Shown: positions 5,114-9,163 of the stretch, piece by piece | How the letters are laid out: each line of letters begins with the position of its first letter | How positions within the stretch are numbered: the first letter of the stretch is position 1 | Source: a bacterium | GTDB taxonomy: Bacteria; Bacteroidota; Bacteroidia; Cytophagales; Thermonemataceae | Reading direction: 5' to 3' | Assembly: GCA_025362415.1 (NCBI GenBank) | Contig: JANYGM010000217.1 | Coordinates: 1-9,163, forward strand | DNA length: 9,163 nt | The notes under the pieces: model-generated | Told to the model about the DNA's origin: nothing | Databases searched by the model: none | Seen by the model: only the letters and a program-made list of their open reading frames with translations | Translations under genes and position numbers: made by a program

Positions 5114-7819
5114 TCAATACAAAACCGTTATATTTCCTTTGTATTTTTTCTGGTCATAATCCAAATAATAGTAATACAAGCCACTAGGCAAATTTTCTGG
5201 ACTCCATTTAAAATTTTTATCATTTGTTTGATAAATTTCTTTTCCCCAACGGTTGTAAACTATAAAGCTACGAAAACTATAAGTACAATTTTCTTTTGGT
5301 AAATTATCTAGTGCATAATAGGCATTTTTTCCATCTCCATTGGGCGTAAACACATTATAAGGTGTAAATTTAGAGAAATCTGTTTCTGTTTCTTTGATTT
5401 TCACACGTATTACTAGACTTTCAGCAACTGGTGGACAGCCATCTTTTTGCGCTATATTAAACTTTATTTTTAGGTTAATTTGCTCATTGGGCTTCAAATA
5501 TCCACAAAAGGTGGTAAGCAAAAACGAAGATTGGAGCGTTCCTGTGCCTGTTTTTGGTGTAAAACTTGCATTGTATTTATTAAAATCAATATTTGCATTT
5601 GCATCTTTTTCATCAGTACCAGAGGCAGAAAGCGTAATAATGCCATTATTGGGGTCTCTGCCTTCAATATCAATGCGTAAAACATCATTTAAGTCTAATA
5701 TTGCCTCTTGCGTGATAGGATTAAAATTAGCCGTACTTCCTACAATGGTAATAATTGGTAAAATAGCAGGTTTTGGCGTAATTCTCACATCAATTACTAG
5801 GCTGGCTTCACTTTGCCCACAATCATCTTGTTGCATCACTTTAAACTTTATTCTTAAATTTGTTGGCTGATTAAGTGGCAAAGCAGTACAAAGAGGCGTA
5901 AGGAAAAATGATGAGCGCAATGTCCCTGTACCTGTTTGTGGAATAAAACTAGCTCTATATTGATTAAAATTTATAGCTGTGCCATTGGCATCTGTACCAC
6001 TAGCAGAAAGCATAATCAAACGGTTGTTTGGGTCGCTTGCTTCCACATCAATACGTAAAAGTGCATCTACCACTACGTTTGCCGTTTGCGTAGTGGAGTT
6101 AAAATTAGGTGTACTTCCCACAATAGTAATAATTGGAGGAATAATTGATTTTGGCGAAATTCTTACATCAACTATCAGACTATCAGCACGTTGAACACAA
6201 CCGCTTTGCTGACGTACTTTAAATGTTATTTTTAAATCAATGGCTTGATTAAGGGGTAGAGAGGCGCAAGTAGGTGTAAGCAAAAACGAAGAATTTTGGA
6301 CACCAGCACCAGTTCTTGTAGTAAAACTTGCTCCATATTGATTAAAACTTATAATTGTGCCGTTGGCATCTGTACCACTAGCAGTAAGCATAATCAAACG
6401 GTTGTCTGGGTCGCTTGCTTGCACATCAATACGCAAAAAATCACCTAATACTACGTTTGCAGCTCGTGTAAGCGTATTATAATTGGGCGTACTTCCCACA
6501 ATAGCAATGAGTGGCGTTGTGGGAGGTTTTGGAATAACAAATAATGTTACCCGTGTGGTAGCTGTGCCGACAGTTGGGCAACCAGCATCAAAAATCTGTA
6601 TATCAAAAATAAATTTGTCGGTTGGGGAGGTACTAACTTTACAAACATTCCAGCATAAAGTAGTCTGTACCACTCCACTTGCGCCTATTGGCAATCTTGT
6701 TGTGGTAATGGTATAGTCGGTAGTAGTGAAATTTGTACTTACAGGAATAACCCTAATTTGTGTGATTATATCATTTGGCGTATCTCGCATAACAAGTGTC
6801 ATACAATTTGGGTCATTATTGCTAAAATCCATTATCATATCTGTTATAGGATTGTAGATATTTCCTTGTGGCGTATTTAAAGTAAGTATTGGCGGAGTAT
6901 TAGCGGGGCAATTTCTTACCAAAAACTGAAAATCTCGTTTTATTTCACCTATTTTCACTCCTGCCCTAAATTCTTCACATTTGACAGAAAAAACAAAAAG
7001 CCCAACTAAACTTGGATTTACAGAAAGTACGCCTGTAGTAGCATTGATAGACAAAGGTTGCCCTATGGCACTCGGAATGGCATTAGTGGCACTAAATCCT
7101 GTTGCCCAATTTACATCAGGAATAAGTGTAGGATACGAAGTCGGAATATTTGCAGGAACACTAAACGGTGAAGCTGCTGTATTTGATGCAAAAGCACCAT
7201 TATAAGGAGTTGCAAGAGAATAAACAAGGGCATCTCCGTCTGGGTCTGTTCCACCAAAATTGATAGTAGAACTTTGATTGACACAAAGATAATCACTTGG
7301 AGGAAGTCCCAAATCTGGTGAGGTATTTCTAAAAGGCAGTCCAGCACTTATAATAGCAGGAAATTCTGCATAAAAAGCATTGGCAGCAGCACCAGGAAAA
7401 GTAATATTGGTAATCACATTATTTCTGCAACATCTTTCCCAAACCATTAAATAACCTCCTATTTCGCTATAAAGTGTAGGGTTTAGCACAACATCAAGAG
7501 AATACAAAATAATATTAGTAGAAAGTGCGCCAGTTTGGCAGGCATCACTACTATAGGGTATGTTTGTTTGACTTATTTGATTAAGCATAAAAAATTCTAT
7601 TAAATTCCGAGAAGTTTTGCTATAAACACCAACATTTAGCGTGGGGTCTATTGCAGTAGGTGAGCCATTAATATTGTCAAAATAAACATTAAGAACAATC
7701 TTATAATTGTTGTTTGTACCAAGATAGATAAGCCTTACCTCGCCGCCTACAATATGCGTGGCGTAGCTTTTAAACGAGAAAAAGCATAAACAAAGGATTA
7801 TAAACAGTATTTTTTTCAT
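5114..7819 (-). CDS. T9SS type B sorted surface protein (gliding-motility-associated C-terminal domain)
   Basis: This 901-residue protein begins with a signal peptide (MKKILFIILCLCFFSF) and a probable cleavage after SYA (residue 20), just before THIVGGEV, the usual mature start of these proteins. The N-terminal region (21-305) includes a DPDGDALVYSL calcium-binding-like loop (192-201) and a CEEFRAGVKIGEIKRDFQ block (281-298) typical of Bacteroidota surface proteins. Residues 306-432 form another beta domain. Three related domains follow (about 437-557, 561-683, 688-809), each with VGST..., DPNNR..., SASGTD and a cysteine pair 23 residues apart (518/541, 644/667, 772/795). The end (818-901) is the T9SS type B signal: NVFTPNGDGKN, VYNRWGKEIY, W872, GLYYYYLDY and KGNITVLY. 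It should be exported through the T9SS and held at or released from the cell surface, possibly as an adhesin; the ligand is unknown. Confidence 0.92.
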   Translation of the reverse strand: MKKILFIILCLCFFSFKSYATHIVGGEVRLIYLGTNNNYKIVLNVYFDNINGSPTAIDPTLNVGVYSKTSRNLIEFFMLNQISQTNIPYSSDACQTGALSTNIILYSLDVVLNPTLYSEIGGYLMVWERCCRNNVITNITFPGAAANAFYAEFPAIISAGLPFRNTSPDLGLPPSDYLCVNQSSTINFGGTDPDGDALVYSLATPYNGAFASNTAASPFSVPANIPTSYPTLIPDVNWATGFSATNAIPSAIGQPLSINATTGVLSVNPSLVGLFVFSVKCEEFRAGVKIGEIKRDFQFLVRNCPANTPPILTLNTPQGNIYNPITDMIMDFSNNDPNCMTLVMRDTPNDIITQIRVIPVSTNFTTTDYTITTTRLPIGASGVVQTTLCWNVCKVSTSPTDKFIFDIQIFDAGCPTVGTATTRVTLFVIPKPPTTPLIAIVGSTPNYNTLTRAANVVLGDFLRIDVQASDPDNRLIMLTASGTDANGTIISFNQYGASFTTRTGAGVQNSSFLLTPTCASLPLNQAIDLKITFKVRQQSGCVQRADSLIVDVRISPKSIIPPIITIVGSTPNFNSTTQTANVVVDALLRIDVEASDPNNRLIMLSASGTDANGTAINFNQYRASFIPQTGTGTLRSSFFLTPLCTALPLNQPTNLRIKFKVMQQDDCGQSEASLVIDVRITPKPAILPIITIVGSTANFNPITQEAILDLNDVLRIDIEGRDPNNGIITLSASGTDEKDANANIDFNKYNASFTPKTGTGTLQSSFLLTTFCGYLKPNEQINLKIKFNIAQKDGCPPVAESLVIRVKIKETETDFSKFTPYNVFTPNGDGKNAYYALDNLPKENCTYSFRSFIVYNRWGKEIYQTNDKNFKWSPENLPSGLYYYYLDYDQKKYKGNITVLY
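5393..6511 (-). repeat. Three tandem copies of a ~120-residue beta domain within the T9SS protein
   Basis: Copies lie at about 6511-6149, 6139-5771 and 5758-5393. The first two are closest: over 69 bases (6365-6433 and 5987-6055) they differ at only 3 positions, while the third is more diverged and has a small insertion (DEKDANAN). This indicates a later duplication or gene conversion between the first two. Confidence 0.85.
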
Positions 7820-7965
7820 AAGATTTTATCATAAATAATAGAGAAGAGATGCAAAAGGTCATACACAAAATTACATAAAATAAGGCAAAACTAAAATATT
7901 ATCATAAAATATCATAAAAATAATTTTTTGTAGTTTTATATCTTGTTATTTTATTTCATATATAT

Positions 7966-9039
7966 TTAAGTTACAAAATAATGCAATAAATTATCTTCTT
8001 GTATTGGTATAATTTTATTAGGAGAAATATTTAATAATGGAGCTTTTATCCCTTCAAAAAACCGCTTTTTAGACTGAAAAACGGCTATTTCGTCCCAAAT
8101 ATTTTTCTCTAAAAAAGTATTCAACAACATTGTACCACCTTCCACCATTACAGATAAAATCTTTCTTTTGTACAAATCTTCTAAGATATTTTCTAGGATA
8201 TTCTCTAAAATGTCATTGTCTTTATTTTCCAAACGAACAAAAACTAAATTTCCTTTTGTTTCATTTTTGATAAAATTATAACACAAAGTTGGTATTGTTT
8301 GGTCTAAAAGATGGCTTTCTGGGCTAACAGAAAGGTTTTTGTCAATGAAAATCCTTATTGGATTATTTCCTACCCAAAAACGTGCATCTAAGCGTGGATT
8401 ATCTGTTTTGACGGTATTCGTTCCCACCATAATAGCTGCCTCCTGAGTACGCCATTTGTGCGTATATGGGCGTGTATGGGCATTACTGATTTGCTTTTGC
8501 TCATTTGTATGGGCGTTTGTAGGCGTGTTCGTATGCGCCAAAAAACCATCAATAGTTTGCGCCCATTTTAGAAAAATATAAGGTCGTTTTTTCTCCATAA
8601 AAGTAAAAAAACGCCTATTGACAAACTTTCCTTCAGCTTCTAAAATACCACTAATAACTTCTATTCCTGCATTTTGTAGTTTTTCAACGCCTTCTCCTGC
8701 CACCAAAGGATTACTATCAAGGTTGCAAATTACTACTTTTTTAGGCTGATATTTGATAAGCAAATCAGCGCAGGGAGGTGTTTTCCCAAAGTGAGAACAA
8801 GGCTCTAAACTCACATAAAAAGTGCTATCTTTGAGTAAATTTTCATCTAAATTTTTATTCAAAACGCTATTTATAGCATTTACTTCTGCGTGGGCTTCTC
8901 CATATTTTTGGTGATAACCTTCTCCAATAATTTTGTCATTTTGCGTGATTACACAACCCACCAGCGGATTTGGTGCAACATTTCCCTCGCCTAAAACCGC
9001 CAAATCTAAGGCACGTTGCATAAATAAAATATCATTCAT
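7966..9039 (-). CDS. ribD: Bifunctional riboflavin biosynthesis deaminase/reductase RibD
   Basis: RibD catalyses the second and third steps of riboflavin synthesis: deamination of the diaminopyrimidine made from GTP, then NADPH-dependent reduction of the ribosyl side chain. The 357-residue product has both domains. The deaminase domain (1-145) shows APNPLVGCV, the zinc and catalytic HAE (H50, E52) and PCSHFGKTPPC (C81, C90). The reductase domain (150-357) shows KWAQTIDGFLA (158-168), VGTNTVKTDNPRLDAR (205-220) and VEGG (299-302). Two oddities lie in the reductase part: about 15 extra Asn/Thr/His-rich residues after DGFLA (around 169-187), and an ILEN-ILEN-ILED repeat (277-288). Both coincide with short DNA repeats. 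The start matches family members (MNDILFMQRAL). No other rib gene is adjacent, which is common in Bacteroidota. The gene is a cytoplasmic housekeeping gene and appears intact. Confidence 0.96.
   Translation of the reverse strand: MNDILFMQRALDLAVLGEGNVAPNPLVGCVITQNDKIIGEGYHQKYGEAHAEVNAINSVLNKNLDENLLKDSTFYVSLEPCSHFGKTPPCADLLIKYQPKKVVICNLDSNPLVAGEGVEKLQNAGIEVISGILEAEGKFVNRRFFTFMEKKRPYIFLKWAQTIDGFLAHTNTPTNAHTNEQKQISNAHTRPYTHKWRTQEAAIMVGTNTVKTDNPRLDARFWVGNNPIRIFIDKNLSVSPESHLLDQTIPTLCYNFIKNETKGNLVFVRLENKDNDILENILENILEDLYKRKILSVMVEGGTMLLNTFLEKNIWDEIAVFQSKKRFFEGIKAPLLNISPNKIIPIQEDNLLHYFVT
8176..8211 (-). repeat. Degenerate 12-bp in-frame repeat in ribD (ILEN/ILEN/ILED)
   Basis: Three consecutive 12-base units encode ILEN, ILEN and ILED (residues 277-288). 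They lie in a variable stretch before the conserved VEGG motif, so the change in length is probably tolerated. The units are similar but not identical at the DNA level. Confidence 0.7.
8461..8539 (-). repeat. Dispersed TATGGGCGT-type microrepeats within ribD
   Basis: On the plus strand TATGGGC occurs at 8465-8471, 8475-8481 and 8508-8514, with degenerate relatives near 8520 and 8532. They encode the Asn-Ala-His-Thr/Pro-Tyr-Thr-His-rich segment of RibD (around residues 169-194), which includes extra residues not usual in the family. This looks like local duplication of a short motif inside the gene. Confidence 0.55.
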
Positions 9040-9112
9040 AAATAAATTTTCTTTTTATTGATAATAGAGTTTTTATAGCTTGATAATGAATAAGTTATGG
9101 TATAAATATCTT

Positions 9113-9163
9113 AAAACCACCCCTAACCCTAGCAAGATGCTAGCCTTGAAAAGGAGGGGGACA
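9113..9163. repeat. Partial second copy of the palindromic repeat core (runs off window)
   Basis: Bases 9113-9129 are identical to 42-58 of the first element and 9149-9163 are identical to 65-79, in the same orientation. Between them, a different 19-base segment (versus 6 bases in the first copy) contains a 6-bp hairpin, CTAGCA-AGA-TGCTAG (9129-9143). The outer GGACTTACGCAAAA end is absent on the visible side. The copy lies upstream of ribD and is cut by the window edge. Confidence 0.8.

Noticed and set aside
5394..5870. 158-residue plus-strand open frame opposite the T9SS protein
   Set aside because: No recognisable motif; it mirrors the repeated domains of the minus-strand gene and has no start context.
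7866..7893. Two -7-like matches (minus strand TAATTTTG at 7873-7866 and TAGTTTTG at 7893-7886) upstream of the T9SS protein gene
   Set aside because: Neither has a TTG 17-23 bases upstream, and such matches are expected by chance in this very AT-rich gap; no promoter is called.
7820..7965. Possible ribD terminator in the ribD/T9SS gap, including repeated ATCATAAAA words
   Set aside because: Only weak A/T pairing is available and no GC-containing stem is present, so no terminator is supported.

Overview
The window looks like a chromosomal segment of a low-GC Bacteroidota bacterium, most likely a gliding, Cytophagales-type organism. Three things support this. A 901-residue secreted protein ends in a type IX secretion (T9SS) type B / gliding-motility-associated C-terminal domain. 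Candidate promoters fit the Bacteroidota pattern TTTG-N18-TAnnTTTG. Start codons lack clear Shine-Dalgarno sequences. The genus cannot be fixed from sequence alone.

All seven credible genes lie on the minus strand, so in transcription order the window reads from right to left. ribD (7966-9039) encodes the bifunctional riboflavin deaminase/reductase. It is followed by the large T9SS-exported surface protein (5114-7819) and an Rpn-family PD-(D/E)XK nuclease (4134-5054). A strong intrinsic terminator (4079-4116) closes that part. Next is an uncharacterised protein with kinase-like motifs (3012-4076), then a short non-coding stretch holding a heptamer repeat and a good promoter candidate. That promoter appears to drive a tight three-gene unit: an exported SIMPL-domain protein (1854-2867), a second Rpn-family nuclease (964-1818) and a DUF2306 membrane protein (259-957).

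The block is bracketed by two copies of a palindromic, GC-rich dispersed repeat. The left copy (18-142) is complete: it has 17-bp terminal inverted repeats and two nested hairpins, and looks like a non-autonomous mobile element or a REPIN-like repeat. The right copy (9113-9163) shares only the inner core and is cut by the window edge.

No CRISPR array, rRNA, tRNA or complete insertion sequence was seen. The genes do not form one recognisable pathway: ribD is housekeeping, the T9SS protein is a surface or adhesin-type product, and the rest are accessory. The points most worth following are the kinase-like protein, two divergent Rpn nucleases with a shared C-terminal motif, the composite repeat, and several short in-frame tandem repeats (GEKR, ILEN and an NAHT-type insertion in RibD) that suggest slippage-driven protein variation. 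I did not find a convincing new multi-gene defence or metabolic system.
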